A stretch of DNA of 64,000 nucleotides. Origin: Oxalobacteraceae bacterium (lineage in GTDB: Bacteria; Pseudomonadota; Gammaproteobacteria; Burkholderiales; Burkholderiaceae_D). The stretch is from the NCBI GenBank assembly GCA_025352145.1, contig JANXTY010000028.1:1-64000 (forward strand). The letters run 5' to 3'. The position numbers and the translations under genes are program-made. The notes under the pieces were generated by a model. It had not been told where the DNA came from and did no database searches. It saw only the letters and a list, made by a program, of their open reading frames with translations. Position 1 is the stretch's first letter, and each line of letters begins with the position of its first letter. Below, piece by piece: positions 36,704 through 46,702 of this stretch.

Positions 36704-37087
36704 ATGGATCTGATCCAACAACTTGAGCAAGAAGAGATTGCTCGTCTCGGAAAAAATATTCCCGACTTCGCCCCTGGCGATACAGTCGTGGTCAATGTTA
36801 ACGTGGTCGAAGGTACGCGTAAACGTGCGCAGGCTTATGAGGGCGTTGTAATTTCACGCCGTAATCGCGGCCTTAATTCTAATTTTATCGTGCGTAAGAT
36901 TTCTTCCGGCGAGGGCGTTGAGCGTACATTCCAGTTATATTCGCCGCTGATCGCTTCGATCGAAGTTAAGCGTCGTGGCGATGTCCGCCGCGCAAAATTG
37001 TACTATCTGCGTGAGCGTTCCGGTAAATCGGCACGTATCAAGGAAAAATTGCCTAACCGTCGTGCAGCAGTGAAGCAATCCGCTTAA
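36704..37087 (+). CDS. rplS: 50S ribosomal protein L19
   Basis: 127 aa. It has [37 protein letters not shown] and [28 protein letters not shown] (shown in parts), all typical of bL19, with a short basic tail. It bridges the ribosomal subunits. Last gene of the operon and followed by a strong terminator. It is separated from trmD by 139 bp. Confidence 0.98.
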   Translation: MDLIQQLEQEEIARLGKNIPDFAPGDTVVVNVNVVEGTRKRAQAYEGVVISRRNRGLNSNFIVRKISSGEGVERTFQLYSPLIASIEVKRRGDVRRAKLYYLRERSGKSARIKEKLPNRRAAVKQSA

Positions 37088-37107
37088 TATAGAGTTCCTA
37101 TGTATTG

Positions 37108-37139
37108 AAAAAAGGGGTGCCTGTGGGCACTCCTTTTTT
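37108..37139 (+). terminator. Rho-independent terminator of the rpsP-rplS operon
   Basis: AAAGGGGTGCC and GGCACTCCTTT form an 11-bp stem with one wobble around a 4-nt loop, followed by six T. It lies 20 bp after the rplS stop. It also rules out the TTG at 37105 as the start of the next gene. Confidence 0.9.
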
Positions 37140-37155
37140 GTTTCTATTATTAAAA

Positions 37156-37833
37156 ATGGCCTTGTCTACATTCCCTTTCGATCCGAAAAGTATTCCAATT
37201 CAGTCCATTGGAGGCGAGATGGCCATTCCGTCGGAACGCTTGATACCAGAGTGGCTGCGCGCACGGTTTGTAGATCCCCCCAAATGGATACCTGAAGTTA
37301 GTGATGAGCAACCGTGGATGGGGAAAAACCTATCTCCTAAAATTGCCTCGGTATTGTTGCCTATTGTGTTCCGGGATGGTGGCCCGACTGTCATGTTAAC
37401 GCGACGTTCACCCTACTTGGCGGATCATGCAGGGCAGATAAGTTTTCCTGGGGGGCGTTCAGAGCTGATCGATACGTCAGGAATTGAAACAGCATTGCGT
37501 GAAACGGAAGAAGAAATTGGTTTGCATCGTCGTCATATTGAGGTGATAGGTACTTTGCCGGAGTATTTAACCAGGACCGGTTATCTCGTGACGCCAGTGG
37601 TATCGATTGTGCACCCACCGTTTGAGATAAAAGCAGATGCATCGGAAGTGGAGGAAGTTTTTGAAGTGCCGCTGGCTTTCTTGATGGATGGTTCGCATCA
37701 TCAGTTGCGTGTAGCTGAATTTCCAGGCGGAGTCGGCCAGCGTTCCTTTTACACCATTTCCTACGAGGATTTTTTTATTTGGGGCGCGACCGCGGCAATG
37801 TTGCGTAATCTATTTCATTTTTTACGTGCTTGA
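37156..37833 (+). CDS. Nudix hydrolase, CoA pyrophosphatase type
   Basis: 225 aa from ATG 37156, just after the rplS terminator. The CoA-specific pattern TRRSPYLADHAGQISFPGG precedes the Nudix box (ALRETEEEIGL with the metal-binding Glu residues). The family splits CoA and its derivatives into phosphopantetheine and ADP. In Burkholderiales it sits between rplS and a CbiB-like gene, as here. The exact substrate is inferred from the motif. Confidence 0.9.
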   Translation: MALSTFPFDPKSIPIQSIGGEMAIPSERLIPEWLRARFVDPPKWIPEVSDEQPWMGKNLSPKIASVLLPIVFRDGGPTVMLTRRSPYLADHAGQISFPGGRSELIDTSGIETALRETEEEIGLHRRHIEVIGTLPEYLTRTGYLVTPVVSIVHPPFEIKADASEVEEVFEVPLAFLMDGSHHQLRVAEFPGGVGQRSFYTISYEDFFIWGATAAMLRNLFHFLRA

Positions 37834-38049
37834 TTTTTTGTCTGGGTAAGTCTGCAGGATAGTTTCCCAAAACTGTGATTTCAGCGCTAAAGTAAAGATA
37901 TAGAAAGCTGTGGCGAAATATTGTGCATATACTTGGTTCATGGCAAAAACAGCTTTTGCTCCTGTAATATTATTTCTGGAGCGTTGATCGTTTGATTCTG
38001 TTGTCGTGCTGCGTTATTGTATGACTTGGCTGATTTAAAGGGTGGTTCG

Positions 38050-39006
38050 ATGACATTTCTCTCTATTCTTTGTGCGTTACTGATTGAGCAGTTGAAGCCA
38101 TTGCGTGCGGATAATTTGATTTATCTCGAAATAAAAAATCTTGCAGCGCGTATGGAAGCTTGGTTTAACGCAGGTCAAGCAGATCATGGGCGGCTTGGCT
38201 GGTTTGTAATGATGCTTGTCTTGATGGTACCAACTGCGTTGATATACTGGGTCATTACCCGAATCAGCCCATTGTTGGCAATGGGATGGAATATCTTGAT
38301 TGTCTATCTGACTTTGGGGTTGCGGCATTATAGCCACTACTTTACGTCGATTCAGATCGCGCTCAATAAGGGCGACGATGCTACAGCACGAATGCTTCTT
38401 GGGGATTGGACCAAAAAAGATACGGTGGGTATGGAGGCGAACGAAATAATCCGTATCGCAGTTGAGACAGCATTAGTAACAACACATCGCCATGTATTCG
38501 GAGTATTTTTTTGGTTTTTAATGCCGGTTGGGCCAGCCTGTGCCGTGATGTACCGTGTAGCAGAATACTTGGCGCGTGCGTGGAATGAGCCGGAGCACAT
38601 GAAAAATGAGACCTTTGGCGATTTCGCAGCGAAGGCATTTTATTGGATGGATTGGATTCCAGTGAGATTGACCGCGATTGCTTTTGCCATCGTTGGAAAT
38701 TTTGAAGATGCGATTTATGCGTGGCGCAATTTTGCGGAACGTTGGAAGGATGAAGCAATCGGCATTATTCTTTCTGCAGGTGGCGGGGCCATGGGAGTGC
38801 GTCTTGGTGCTCCTGCCGAAATTGCAGTCAATGTGCTGCCAATTGATGCGACCACTGTGGATAGCATGGCATCCGAGACAGAGAGCCCTCCCGGAGAAGA
38901 AGCCACGGTGCGTGCACTGCAGAGTACGGTGGGGTTGGTTTGGCGAGCGCTATTGTTGTGGATGATGTTGCTTCTTGCGTTGTCTCTTGCCGTTTGGTTA
39001 GGTTGA
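38050..39006 (+). CDS. CobD/CbiB-family membrane protein
   Basis: 318 aa from ATG 38050; the preceding 11 codons from 38017 are not family-like. Hydrophobic segments occur near the N-terminus, at about residues 55-90, near the middle (HVFGVFFWFLMPVGPACAVMY) and at the C-terminus. GGAMGVRLG and AFYWMDWIPVRLTA match the CbiB/CobD fold of adenosylcobinamide-phosphate synthases. No other cobalamin genes are near, and betaproteobacteria carry this divergent form beside the Nudix gene, so a role in B12 synthesis is uncertain. Confidence 0.85.
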   Translation: MTFLSILCALLIEQLKPLRADNLIYLEIKNLAARMEAWFNAGQADHGRLGWFVMMLVLMVPTALIYWVITRISPLLAMGWNILIVYLTLGLRHYSHYFTSIQIALNKGDDATARMLLGDWTKKDTVGMEANEIIRIAVETALVTTHRHVFGVFFWFLMPVGPACAVMYRVAEYLARAWNEPEHMKNETFGDFAAKAFYWMDWIPVRLTAIAFAIVGNFEDAIYAWRNFAERWKDEAIGIILSAGGGAMGVRLGAPAEIAVNVLPIDATTVDSMASETESPPGEEATVRALQSTVGLVWRALLLWMMLLLALSLAVWLG

Positions 39007-39334
39007 TTTCTCTCATAAAAGCATTGACTTTGATCTTTGTATCAATTACGTGAATTCTCGTATTTGCAAGGGAATTTTCTTTGGCGGGTCTGAGGGGCAC
39101 TACGACGTTCCTTTGGTAAATTCCCTTACAAGTCAAAAATTTGTGCGACCATTTCCCGAATGTATGCAAAGATAGGATGAAGTTAGTCGCTCTCATTCGT
39201 GTACGATTGCATTTGATAAAATAGCCTGTCTCAACTCTTCTATAAGATATAATACCCAAGATTAATATTATTGCCTTATTGCGTAATTGAACCGCAATCC
39301 TCCCCGTAAAAAGTTGTAGAAACAAGCCGCATAC
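39007..39334. other. Intergenic region with long-range inverted repeat
   Basis: 328 bp without a gene. AAGGGAATTT (39068-39077) and AAATTCCCTT (39118-39127) are exact reverse complements enclosing a 40-nt core (39078-39117) with GC-rich GGCGGGTCTGAGGGGC. The whole 60-bp unit resembles a small folded RNA or miniature repeat. The remainder is AT-rich and probably holds the DUF3579 promoter. Confidence 0.5.
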
Positions 39335-39670
39335 ATGGCCAATTCACCACAAAATTCATTTAAGTTCGGGCGAGAATTTTTCATTCTAGGCTTGACTTAT
39401 GATGGGAAACAGTTTCGTCCTAGCGATTGGGCTGATCGATTATGTGGCGTGATGTCCTGCTTTCGACCGGAAGGTTCTGGTGGTCCGAATGCGCATTTGC
39501 AGCACTCCCCCTACGTTCGACCCACATTGTTAGACGGTGTGAGAGCAGTGGCTGTGAGTGAAAAATTGCGTGAAATTGAACCGTTGGCATATCACTTTGT
39601 CGTTGATTTTGCCAAAGATAATAATTTGCAAGTGATTGAGGCCTGTTTATTGCCCGACGGGGCTGAGTGA
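39335..39670 (+). CDS. DUF3579 family protein
   Basis: 111 aa, small and soluble. The sequence FFILGLTYDGKQFRPSDWADRLCGVMSCF followed by SPYVRPTLLDGVRAVAVSEKL is characteristic of DUF3579 proteins, found almost only in betaproteobacteria and relatives. No function is known to me. No signal peptide or membrane segment. The gene is followed by about 150 bp before the convergent pyrD. Confidence 0.85.
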   Translation: MANSPQNSFKFGREFFILGLTYDGKQFRPSDWADRLCGVMSCFRPEGSGGPNAHLQHSPYVRPTLLDGVRAVAVSEKLREIEPLAYHFVVDFAKDNNLQVIEACLLPDGAE

Positions 39671-39824
39671 AAAAGCGTTAACAAACGGGTCGACTGAAAA
39701 TTTACTGCGCCTTCGGGTTTTCTTAATCCACCCTCTGCATGAGTACTGAAATCCAATGTATTCGGCGAATACTCTTACCGAGAATCAAAGCAAATGTCTC
39801 GCCATCGCACGCTAAACTAAATGG

Positions 39825-40868
39825 TCAGTTTATTTCTTTGATGGCTGAGGCGCATTCTTTTACTAGTGCTGGGCCGCGATAAATCAGCCCCGTATAGAGT
39901 TGCACCAACGAAGCACCCGCGTCGATTTTACTTTGTGCGTCTGTGCCTTTCATAATACCGCCCACCCCGATAATTGGCAGTGCATCACCTAATTCCGCTT
40001 TCAATGCACGGATGATGCTAGTGGACGCAGTGAATACGGGTGCGCCCGAAAGACCTCCGGCCTCATCGGCATGAGGCATACCGAGAACAGCTTGACGTGA
40101 AATGGTGGTATTGGTGGCGATAACGCCGTCAATTTTATGGCGAATCAACGCGTCGCCAATGGTTTTGATTTGTTCTTGATCGATGTCGGGGGCGATTTTG
40201 AGTGCCATTGGTACATAGCGCCCGTATTCGTCTGCTAATCGATGCTGAGTGTCTTTTAAGCGCGAAAGCAGGGCATCTAACTCGGATTCTCCTTGCAGTT
40301 GGCGCAGGTTTTTGGTGTTTGGCGATGATACATTAACGGTCACATAGCTGGCGTAGGGATAGACCTTTTCCAGGCACAGTAAATAATCGTCTGCTGCTTT
40401 TTCGATGGGAGTATCAGCATTTTTTCCGATGTTGAGGCCGAGTATCCCCTCCTGGTTTTGAAAGTACTTTGATGCTTGGACGTTTGCAACGAAAGCGTCG
40501 ACGCCTCCATTATTGAAGCCCATGCGATTAATGATCGCATTTGCCCTTGGAAAACGAAACAGGCGCGGCTTGGGATTGCCTGATTGAGGGCGCGGGGTAA
40601 CTGTTCCTACCTCAATAAAACCAAAGCCAAGCGCCGCTAAAGCATCGATATAAGCACCATCTTTGTCCAATCCGGCGGCTAATCCGATGGGATTTGAGAA
40701 GTTGATTCCCATGACTTGACGAGGGGCGCGTAAAGGTTTGCAGTACAGATTTGTGAGTCCCCAAGTGTTGGCACGTTTCAAGGCTGCCAATGTCAGGTGG
40801 TGGGCGGTTTCGGGATCAAGCGAAAATAGAAGTGGACGTGCAAGGGCATATAAGAGGCTGTTAGACAT
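39825..40868 (-). CDS. pyrD: Dihydroorotate dehydrogenase (quinone), class 2
   Basis: 347 aa. It oxidises dihydroorotate to orotate with quinone at the inner membrane, in pyrimidine synthesis. The amphipathic N-terminus ([21 protein letters not shown]) is the membrane-binding class 2 feature. FMN-site motifs include [33 protein letters not shown] with the catalytic Ser, ATNTTI, and IGVGGIMKG at the end. Length is normal. It lies downstream of bpt and aat on the same strand. Confidence 0.97.
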   Translation of the reverse strand: MSNSLLYALARPLLFSLDPETAHHLTLAALKRANTWGLTNLYCKPLRAPRQVMGINFSNPIGLAAGLDKDGAYIDALAALGFGFIEVGTVTPRPQSGNPKPRLFRFPRANAIINRMGFNNGGVDAFVANVQASKYFQNQEGILGLNIGKNADTPIEKAADDYLLCLEKVYPYASYVTVNVSSPNTKNLRQLQGESELDALLSRLKDTQHRLADEYGRYVPMALKIAPDIDQEQIKTIGDALIRHKIDGVIATNTTISRQAVLGMPHADEAGGLSGAPVFTASTSIIRALKAELGDALPIIGVGGIMKGTDAQSKIDAGASLVQLYTGLIYRGPALVKECASAIKEIN

Positions 40869-40955
40869 GAAAGGAATTTGACGAAGGGATGAATGTCATT
40901 ACGAAAAAAATGAATTAACTTTTCGTGATAGTCGTTTTGTGATTGTTTTGTGATT

Positions 40956-41693
40956 TTAACGTGGTGAAGGGACAAATTCGCGCCATTGTCCTTGCTGTAG
41001 TATTTCGAGGGGTCTGAAATTGATTTTGTAGGCCATCTTTTGGCTTTGCTGTATCCAATAGCCCAGATATACATGGGCAAGGTCAAGTGCTTTTGTTTGC
41101 GCGATTTGCCAGAGTACATTGAAAGTACCAAATGACGCGTAGGGTACATCGGGATCATAGAATGTATATACCGATGATAAACCATCGTTCAATATATCAA
41201 TAATACTGACCATGCGCAGCGTGCCATCAGGTTCCCTGAACTCAACCAGGCGTGTATTGACTTTGCTTTGCAGGAGGAATTGCGCGTATTGATCCCGGCT
41301 ATCCTGATCCATTCCACCACCCGCATGACGCGCAGTTTGATAGCGTAGGTAGAGTTCGTAATGTTCCTGAGAGTAGATTTGCGCCGTGACGTATGCAGAG
41401 AGATCTTGGTGCTTGACCCAAGCACGGCGTTGGCTGCGGTTGCTGATGAATTCTTGGGCTTTCACCCGAACCGGAATGCAGGCCTGGCAACCTTTGCAAT
41501 GGGGGCGATAAGTAAATATTCCACTGCGACGAAATCCATTTTCGACTAGCGCAGAATAGACATCGGCATTAATTAAATGAGATGGCGTTGCCACCTGCGA
41601 GCGGGCCTGACGACCCTCTAGGTAGCTACACGGATAAGGCGCTGTTGCATAGAATTGCAACGTGGAAAAAGGTAAATCCTTAAGGTGCGTCAT
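40956..41693 (-). CDS. bpt: Aspartate/glutamate leucyltransferase (Bpt, ATE family)
   Basis: 245 aa. It adds Leu to N-terminal Asp or Glu of proteins so that ClpS-ClpAP degrades them (bacterial N-degron pathway). The N-terminal Cys and basic motifs [13 protein letters not shown] and [25 protein letters not shown] are present. The C-terminal region has [16 protein letters not shown] and [23 protein letters not shown]. Its partner aat is the next gene upstream on the same strand, 244 bp away. Confidence 0.94.
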   Translation of the reverse strand: MTHLKDLPFSTLQFYATAPYPCSYLEGRQARSQVATPSHLINADVYSALVENGFRRSGIFTYRPHCKGCQACIPVRVKAQEFISNRSQRRAWVKHQDLSAYVTAQIYSQEHYELYLRYQTARHAGGGMDQDSRDQYAQFLLQSKVNTRLVEFREPDGTLRMVSIIDILNDGLSSVYTFYDPDVPYASFGTFNVLWQIAQTKALDLAHVYLGYWIQQSQKMAYKINFRPLEILQQGQWREFVPSPR

Positions 41694-41937
41694 GCACTTC
41701 CTTTTTGATCAATGCTCCCCTCTGATGGCTTATTGTACCGCTCAATAGTGGGCGAACGATGCTACTCGTTGCGGATCGCACGCCTATTTTCACCAACACA
41801 GATTCGTTTCCGAGCATATTTAAAAATACTTAAAGCGCATTGCATGATGTTTCTGGCCGGATAATTTGGGATAATCTGCGAAATTTTGACATAATTTACG
41901 AGGTAGTTCCCCCTCAATTTTTACCATGTTGAATGGG

Positions 41938-42666
41938 TCAACAGTCGAGAATTGCGATAGGTTTCCAATTTCCAATTGTGGGCTTATTAATCTCTTCCTG
42001 TAACTTTATGATGAATTGTGTTCTCGATATGGGAGATGCGCCTAATGATGCCAAATGCGGTGTTTCCTGCTGGCAGTCTATCATTGACACGCCATTTTTT
42101 CGAAGGAAATGCACTAAGTAAGCGAGTGCGATTTTGGAGGCATCCGTGACGCGTGCAAACATTGATTCTCCGTAAAACATGCGACCGATGCAAACGCCGT
42201 AAGCGCCGCCGACGAGCTTATCGTCTAGCCATACTTCCGAAGAATGAGCATAGCCTTGCTGATGTAGTTCTACATAACCGCGAATAATGTCCTGCGAAAT
42301 CCATGTCCCTGTGCTTTCCATGCGTGGTGAGGCGCAGGCACGCATAACTTGTTCAAATGCGCAATCGAAGCGAATTTGCCAGCGGTGATTCGAAGCCATA
42401 TTTTTGTGAAATTTCTTTAATGTTTTTTTTAGGCTATTCGAAATAACAAAGCGCTCGGTAAAGAGCACCATGCGCGGATCGGGGCTCCACCACAATATGG
42501 GTTGGCCCTCAGAAAACCAAGGAAAAATACCTTGTCGATAGGCATCTAATAAGCGTTCGGCAGAGAGGTCTGCACCCGCTGCCAATAGCCCCTCGGCCCC
42601 ATCGGATTTGGTTAATGCGTTGGAAACATCGGGAAACGGCGCATCGTCACAAAGCCAAGGGAGCAT
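41938..42666 (-). CDS. aat: Leucyl/phenylalanyl-tRNA--protein transferase
   Basis: 242 aa. It transfers Leu or Phe from tRNA to N-terminal Lys or Arg of target proteins, marking them for ClpAP. Motifs: [54 protein letters not shown] and [20 protein letters not shown]. The gene pairs with bpt downstream, so both arms of the bacterial N-degron pathway are adjacent. Confidence 0.97.
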   Translation of the reverse strand: MLPWLCDDAPFPDVSNALTKSDGAEGLLAAGADLSAERLLDAYRQGIFPWFSEGQPILWWSPDPRMVLFTERFVISNSLKKTLKKFHKNMASNHRWQIRFDCAFEQVMRACASPRMESTGTWISQDIIRGYVELHQQGYAHSSEVWLDDKLVGGAYGVCIGRMFYGESMFARVTDASKIALAYLVHFLRKNGVSMIDCQQETPHLASLGASPISRTQFIIKLQEEINKPTIGNWKPIAILDC

Positions 42667-42773
42667 TTTATAAATCCTTTTGTACCAAAAAATGCATGTT
42701 GTTGATGCTTAACCCGATCTTTGCATAAATTACGTGAGCCATCGCTTGTTTTTTTGAGTCTAACGTTGAGTAA

Positions 42774-43577
42774 TTATTTGGTGGATAGCATCAGCTTGTT
42801 GATGCTGCGGATTTGTTCATTTCCTTCATGGAAGAGATGTTGGAATGGTTCGGAGAGGTAGGGCAGGGTGAGTCCAATCACGATAAAACCGACGCCGATG
42901 GTGATAGGAAATCCAATACCGAACAGGTTGAGCTGCGGTGCTGCGCGGGTCAGAATGCCTAGGGCGATGTTGGTAATTAACAGTGCGGCGATGATAGGCA
43001 ATGATAGCTGAACTCCGGCGCTGAAAATTCGGCCTCCCCAGTTCGCCAGTTGATGAAATCCACTGGCATCCAATGGCGCAGCAGAGATTGGCAGGGTAAT
43101 GAAACTTTCTGCCAAGGTAGCTAATAAAACCAGATGGGCATTAATCGATAAGAACACCATAGTCGCGACTAAAGCAAGAAACTGACTGGGGGCTGACGAA
43201 CGTCCGTGGGTTTCTGGGTCGAAGAAGGTAGCGAAGCCAAGGCCCATCGATAGACTTCCTATTTCCCCCATCATTTCTACTGCAGCAAATGCAATCCGCA
43301 TGGCGAAACCCATGGCTAAACCCACTACAAATTGTTGCGTCAGAATGAGTAGGCCAGCGAGGGACAGGGGATCCATCGCCGGTAATGCTGGAACTGTGGG
43401 GGCGATGATCATGGATAGAAAAATACCCAACACTATTTTGATTGTGCCTGGGACACTGCTGTTGCCGAAGAGCGGAGCCGCGGCGATCAGGCCGAGGATA
43501 CGGCTTAGCGGCCATAGGAGGGCGGCGATCCATGTGTTTAATTCAGTGCTAGTTAGAGTGATCACTGTGGACTTCAT
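42774..43577 (-). CDS. fliR: Flagellar export gate protein FliR
   Basis: 267 aa, integral membrane component of the flagellar type III export gate with FliP and FliQ. Six or so hydrophobic helices are visible, with FliR-type segments such as AALLWPLSRILGLIAAAPLFG near the N-terminus, MMGEIGSLSMGLGFATFFDP and GFIVIGLTLPYLSEPFQHLF. It is the last gene of the fli cluster on this strand. Unusually, 146 bp with a repeat-like insert separates it from fliQ. Confidence 0.96.
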   Translation of the reverse strand: MKSTVITLTSTELNTWIAALLWPLSRILGLIAAAPLFGNSSVPGTIKIVLGIFLSMIIAPTVPALPAMDPLSLAGLLILTQQFVVGLAMGFAMRIAFAAVEMMGEIGSLSMGLGFATFFDPETHGRSSAPSQFLALVATMVFLSINAHLVLLATLAESFITLPISAAPLDASGFHQLANWGGRIFSAGVQLSLPIIAALLITNIALGILTRAAPQLNLFGIGFPITIGVGFIVIGLTLPYLSEPFQHLFHEGNEQIRSINKLMLSTK

Positions 43578-43582
43578 GGTGA

Positions 43583-43660
43583 CTTGCCGGCGGCGGCCCG
43601 GCGGCCACTTATTTTTCTTGTCTCGTCAAGAAAATAAGTAAAAGAAGATGACTACACAAC
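43583..43660. repeat. Repeat-like palindromic element between fliQ and fliR
   Basis: A GC-rich block (GCCGGCGGCGGCCCGGCGGCC region, about 43586-43606) is followed by a hairpin, CTTATTTTTCTTG (43608-43620) against CAAGAAAATAAG (43627-43638), loop TCTCGT, then AAAGAAGATGACTAC. This resembles short interspersed repeats I know from Burkholderiales intergenic DNA (an ACTTTCTTTGC...AAAGAAAGTAAG type). It interrupts a normally tight fliQ-fliR junction. Confidence 0.5.
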
Positions 43661-43723
43661 GCTGATTTCCAGATTCCCGTGTGGATGGCGGAAAAACGGA
43701 ATTCAGCTCAACATAATCCAACA

Positions 43724-43993
43724 CTATCCAACCATGTTTGGAATACTAGCGAACACCTGGCGCATATAGTCGAGCATGATCGATAACATCCAGGGACCAG
43801 CGATTAAGAGGGAGACAAAAATACCCACCAGTTTTGGAATGAAGGAGAGCGTTGCTTCGTTAATTTGTGTGGCCGCTTGAAAAATGCTTACTACCAGACC
43901 GATGGCTAGGGCAACGAGTAGCATGGGTGCTGCAACCATTAAGGTCACTTCCATGGCGTCGCGGCCGAGTGACATGACACTTTCTGGACTCAT
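43724..43993 (-). CDS. fliQ: Flagellar export gate protein FliQ
   Basis: 89 aa from ATG 43993, which gives the family start MSPESVMSLGRDAMEV; the frame is open 6 codons earlier. Two membrane helices (about residues 18-40 and 53-73) and the SIFQAATQINEATLSFIPK linker are typical. It forms part of the FliPQR gate. It starts 23 bp downstream of the fliP stop. Confidence 0.96.
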   Translation of the reverse strand: MSPESVMSLGRDAMEVTLMVAAPMLLVALAIGLVVSIFQAATQINEATLSFIPKLVGIFVSLLIAGPWMLSIMLDYMRQVFASIPNMVG

Positions 43994-44016
43994 ATTTCCC
44001 CCCTTGAACAATGGAT

Positions 44017-44850
44017 TTAGTAAAAACTTTGGGCGAGTGAACCTAGCAGTAGTTGCCAGCCATCGACCAGGACGAACAGCATGAGTTTGAATGGTAGAGA
44101 AATAACGGCGGGCGACATCATCATCATTCCCATAGACATCAGGACGCTGGCAACGACCATGTCGATAATGAGAAACGGAATGAATATGGCAAAGCCTATT
44201 TGAAATGCAGTCTTGAGTTCGCTGGTGACAAAGGACGGAATAAGGATACGCAGGGGAACGTCTTCCGGCCCTTGTAGTTGGGGGCTATTAGCCATTTTGA
44301 TAAACAAGGCCAAATCGGTTTGACGCGTTTGTTTCATCATAAAAATTTTCAATGGAGCGACGCCTTTATCCATTGCTTGTCCCATAGTGATTTTGTTTTC
44401 TGACAGGGGTTGATAGGCATCTACATAAATTTTGTCGAATACCGGGCTCATCACGAACAGGGTGAGAAATAAAGCTAGCCCCACCATCACTTGGTTCGGC
44501 GGTGCCGACTGGGTACCGATTGCTTGACGCAGTAACGAAAGCACGATGATGATGCGAGTAAAGCTGGTCATCATTAGGAGTGCAGCCGGTAGGAAAGACA
44601 AGGCGGTCATCAGCAGCATGGTCTGTATGCTGAGTGAATAGGTTTGTCCACCACCGGCTACGGGGATGCTGGTAAATGCAGGCAAGCCACTATCTACCGC
44701 TGCTGCTGCAAAGAGGGGAAAACAAAGTAATGCGACGCTTAGTAGCGACCCTGAAAGAAAGTCAAGTGGTGTGCGCGGTAACAACCCGGGTGCAGGTGAT
44801 TTTGCTGACTGCCACAGCATTCGCAGAGAAATTCTTTTGCTAGTGACCAT
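44017..44850 (-). CDS. fliP: Flagellar export gate protein FliP
   Basis: 277 aa, with a 10-residue-longer alternative N-terminus than the internal ATG at 44820. A signal-like helix is followed by the conserved [28 protein letters not shown] and by [19 protein letters not shown] and [17 protein letters not shown], both strongly conserved in FliP. It is the core of the export channel. The start overlaps the end of fliO by 11 bp. Confidence 0.97.
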   Translation of the reverse strand: MVTSKRISLRMLWQSAKSPAPGLLPRTPLDFLSGSLLSVALLCFPLFAAAAVDSGLPAFTSIPVAGGGQTYSLSIQTMLLMTALSFLPAALLMMTSFTRIIIVLSLLRQAIGTQSAPPNQVMVGLALFLTLFVMSPVFDKIYVDAYQPLSENKITMGQAMDKGVAPLKIFMMKQTRQTDLALFIKMANSPQLQGPEDVPLRILIPSFVTSELKTAFQIGFAIFIPFLIIDMVVASVLMSMGMMMMSPAVISLPFKLMLFVLVDGWQLLLGSLAQSFY

Positions 44851-45295
44851 TGCGTTTTTCGATGGTTTGTTTTAGCCAGTCGGCAAAATTTTTTCCGCTA
44901 ACAGGTATATCCGAAACTGTTGGAGTTTCTTGTTTTGGCATTGTCGCCAACGCATTTACCCGACCTGGCGCGACACCGACCACGATCCATTGATCGGCTG
45001 CTTCGACTACGACGATACGTTCGCGTCCACCTAAGCTGACACCGCCTACTACTCGCACAGTCGCACTGCCAGCCATACGTTTTGGACCGAAACGTTTGAT
45101 GGCCCACGCTGCGCCCATCATCAGTCCAAGCACCAGAAATAATGACAGTAATACCTGAAACAGACTACCCGCGCCAGTCGCTGCGGGGGCGATGGCAGTT
45201 ACCGCTATCGCCGGAGCAACTTTGTCCGCTGCGCCCACGATAGAAGCCGCTGACGAGAGCGTAACCAAAAATAGGGAAGCTGGATATCGTTTCAT
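44840..45295 (-). CDS. fliO: Flagellar export assembly protein FliO
   Basis: 151 aa. An N-terminal signal-like segment, then a single membrane helix at about residues 44-64 ([20 protein letters not shown]), then a basic cytoplasmic domain with [36 protein letters not shown], typical FliO. It stabilises FliP during gate assembly. Overlaps fliN by 4 bp and fliP by 11 bp. Confidence 0.93.
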   Translation of the reverse strand: MKRYPASLFLVTLSSAASIVGAADKVAPAIAVTAIAPAATGAGSLFQVLLSLFLVLGLMMGAAWAIKRFGPKRMAGSATVRVVGGVSLGGRERIVVVEAADQWIVVGVAPGRVNALATMPKQETPTVSDIPVSGKNFADWLKQTIEKRNGH

Positions 45296-45711
45296 CGATT
45301 GAGTTTTCGAATACGTTCGGCCGGTGTAATGATGTCCGTTAAGCGGATGCCGAATTTGTCATTCACCACAACCACTTCACCTTGCGCAATGAGACAGCCA
45401 TTCACCAGTACATCCATTGGCTCACCGGCCAAGCCATCCAGCTCAACTACCGATCCTTGTGCCAGCTGAAGCAGATTTTTAATGGCGATTTTGGTGCGAC
45501 CTAGTTCGACGGTGAGCTGAACCGGAATATCAAGAATGAAGTCGATATCATTATTAATTTCTGCCTTGTTGCCTTGTGCCGCAAAGTCTTTAAACACCGC
45601 TGTGCTGGCAGGTGTCTTTTGTGTCGCTGCGGTTTCGCTTTGGGTTTGTTCGGCAATCGCTGCGCCCCATTCATCTTCCGCTGCGGTGGGTTCATCGTGA
45701 TTATCAGCCAT
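45292..45711 (-). CDS. fliN: Flagellar motor switch protein FliN
   Basis: 139 aa. An Ala/Thr/Gln-rich N-terminal tail of about 55 residues precedes the C-ring SpoA domain: LDIPVQLTVELGRTKIAIKNLLQL, GSVVELDGLAGEPMDVLVNG and GEVVVVNDKFGIRLTDI. It forms the lower C ring and binds FliH for export. Between fliM (9 bp upstream) and fliO (4 bp overlap). Confidence 0.97.
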   Translation of the reverse strand: MADNHDEPTAAEDEWGAAIAEQTQSETAATQKTPASTAVFKDFAAQGNKAEINNDIDFILDIPVQLTVELGRTKIAIKNLLQLAQGSVVELDGLAGEPMDVLVNGCLIAQGEVVVVNDKFGIRLTDIITPAERIRKLNR

Positions 45712-45720
45712 GGTGTTCTC

Positions 45721-46698
45721 CTATTTTCCATCTGTGGTGGCGAGTAGCTTCTCAACGCGTAATGCGTACTGTCCATTGAAAGCGCCGTAACTACATTCCA
45801 TCACTGGTACGTTATCGACAGTGGCGGGGATGACTTCGGGTACGGCAAGTGGAATGATGTCTCCCACTCGCATATTCAGGATTTCCTTGAGGTTCATTTT
45901 TGCCGTGCCTAAATTGGCGACGATCTCTACTTCGGCAATTTGAATTTGTTGGCGCATCAAACGTATCCAGCGCTTGTCAATTTCCAGTGTTTCGCCTTGT
46001 AATGTGCTAGCTAGCACATCGCGAATGGGCTCAATCATGGAATACGGCATGCAGAAATGGATTTGACCGCTTACTGAACCTAGTTCAATGGTGAAGGTGG
46101 AAGTGACAACGACTTCGTTGGGTGTCGCAATGTTGGTGAATTGGGTGTTCATTTCTGAGCGCACATATTCAAATTCCACCGGAAACACGGGTTCCCACGA
46201 TTTTTGGTAGGTATCGAACACGATGTTGAGTATGCGCTGAATAATCCGCTGTTCTGTTTGCGTGAAGTCACGCCCTTCGACCCGCGTTTGAAATCTGCCG
46301 TCGCCACCAAACAGGTTGTCGACAAATAAAAACACCAGGCCTGGATCAAACACGATCAATGCCGCACCGCGTAATGGCTTGACATGGATTAGATTGAGAT
46401 TGGTCGGCACTACCAGATTACGAATGAACTCGCTGTATTTATTGACCTGCACAGCACCGACCGTTACCTCGGCATTGCGGCGCAGAAAATTGAACAGGCC
46501 GATGCGAAGCAAACGGCCGAAGCGCTCGTTGATGATTTCCAGCGTTGGCAAACGTCCGCGGACAATGCGTTCCTGCGTAGCCAGATTGTAAGTACGGACG
46601 CGAGAAGGACTTTCCTCAGGAGGAATCTCATCCTGTTCACCGGTGACTCCCTTGAGTAGGGCGTCAACTTCTTCCTGGGAAAGAAAATTGTCGGCCAT
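45721..46698 (-). CDS. fliM: Flagellar motor switch protein FliM
   Basis: 325 aa. N-terminal FLSQEEVDALLKGVTGE is the CheY-P binding segment. The middle CheC-like domain follows, with LEIINERFGRLLRIGLFNF and PLRGAALIVFDPGLVFLFVDNLFGG, and the C-terminal SpoA domain has LMRQQIQIAEVEIVANLGTAKM. Complete length. It starts 4 bp after fliL. Confidence 0.98.
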   Translation of the reverse strand: MADNFLSQEEVDALLKGVTGEQDEIPPEESPSRVRTYNLATQERIVRGRLPTLEIINERFGRLLRIGLFNFLRRNAEVTVGAVQVNKYSEFIRNLVVPTNLNLIHVKPLRGAALIVFDPGLVFLFVDNLFGGDGRFQTRVEGRDFTQTEQRIIQRILNIVFDTYQKSWEPVFPVEFEYVRSEMNTQFTNIATPNEVVVTSTFTIELGSVSGQIHFCMPYSMIEPIRDVLASTLQGETLEIDKRWIRLMRQQIQIAEVEIVANLGTAKMNLKEILNMRVGDIIPLAVPEVIPATVDNVPVMECSYGAFNGQYALRVEKLLATTDGK

Positions 46699-46702
46699 GG
46701 TG

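Noticed and set aside
37105-37155. TTG-initiated start for the Nudix gene
   Set aside because: The sequence between 37108 and 37139 is the rplS terminator; the ATG at 37156 gives a sensible protein start.
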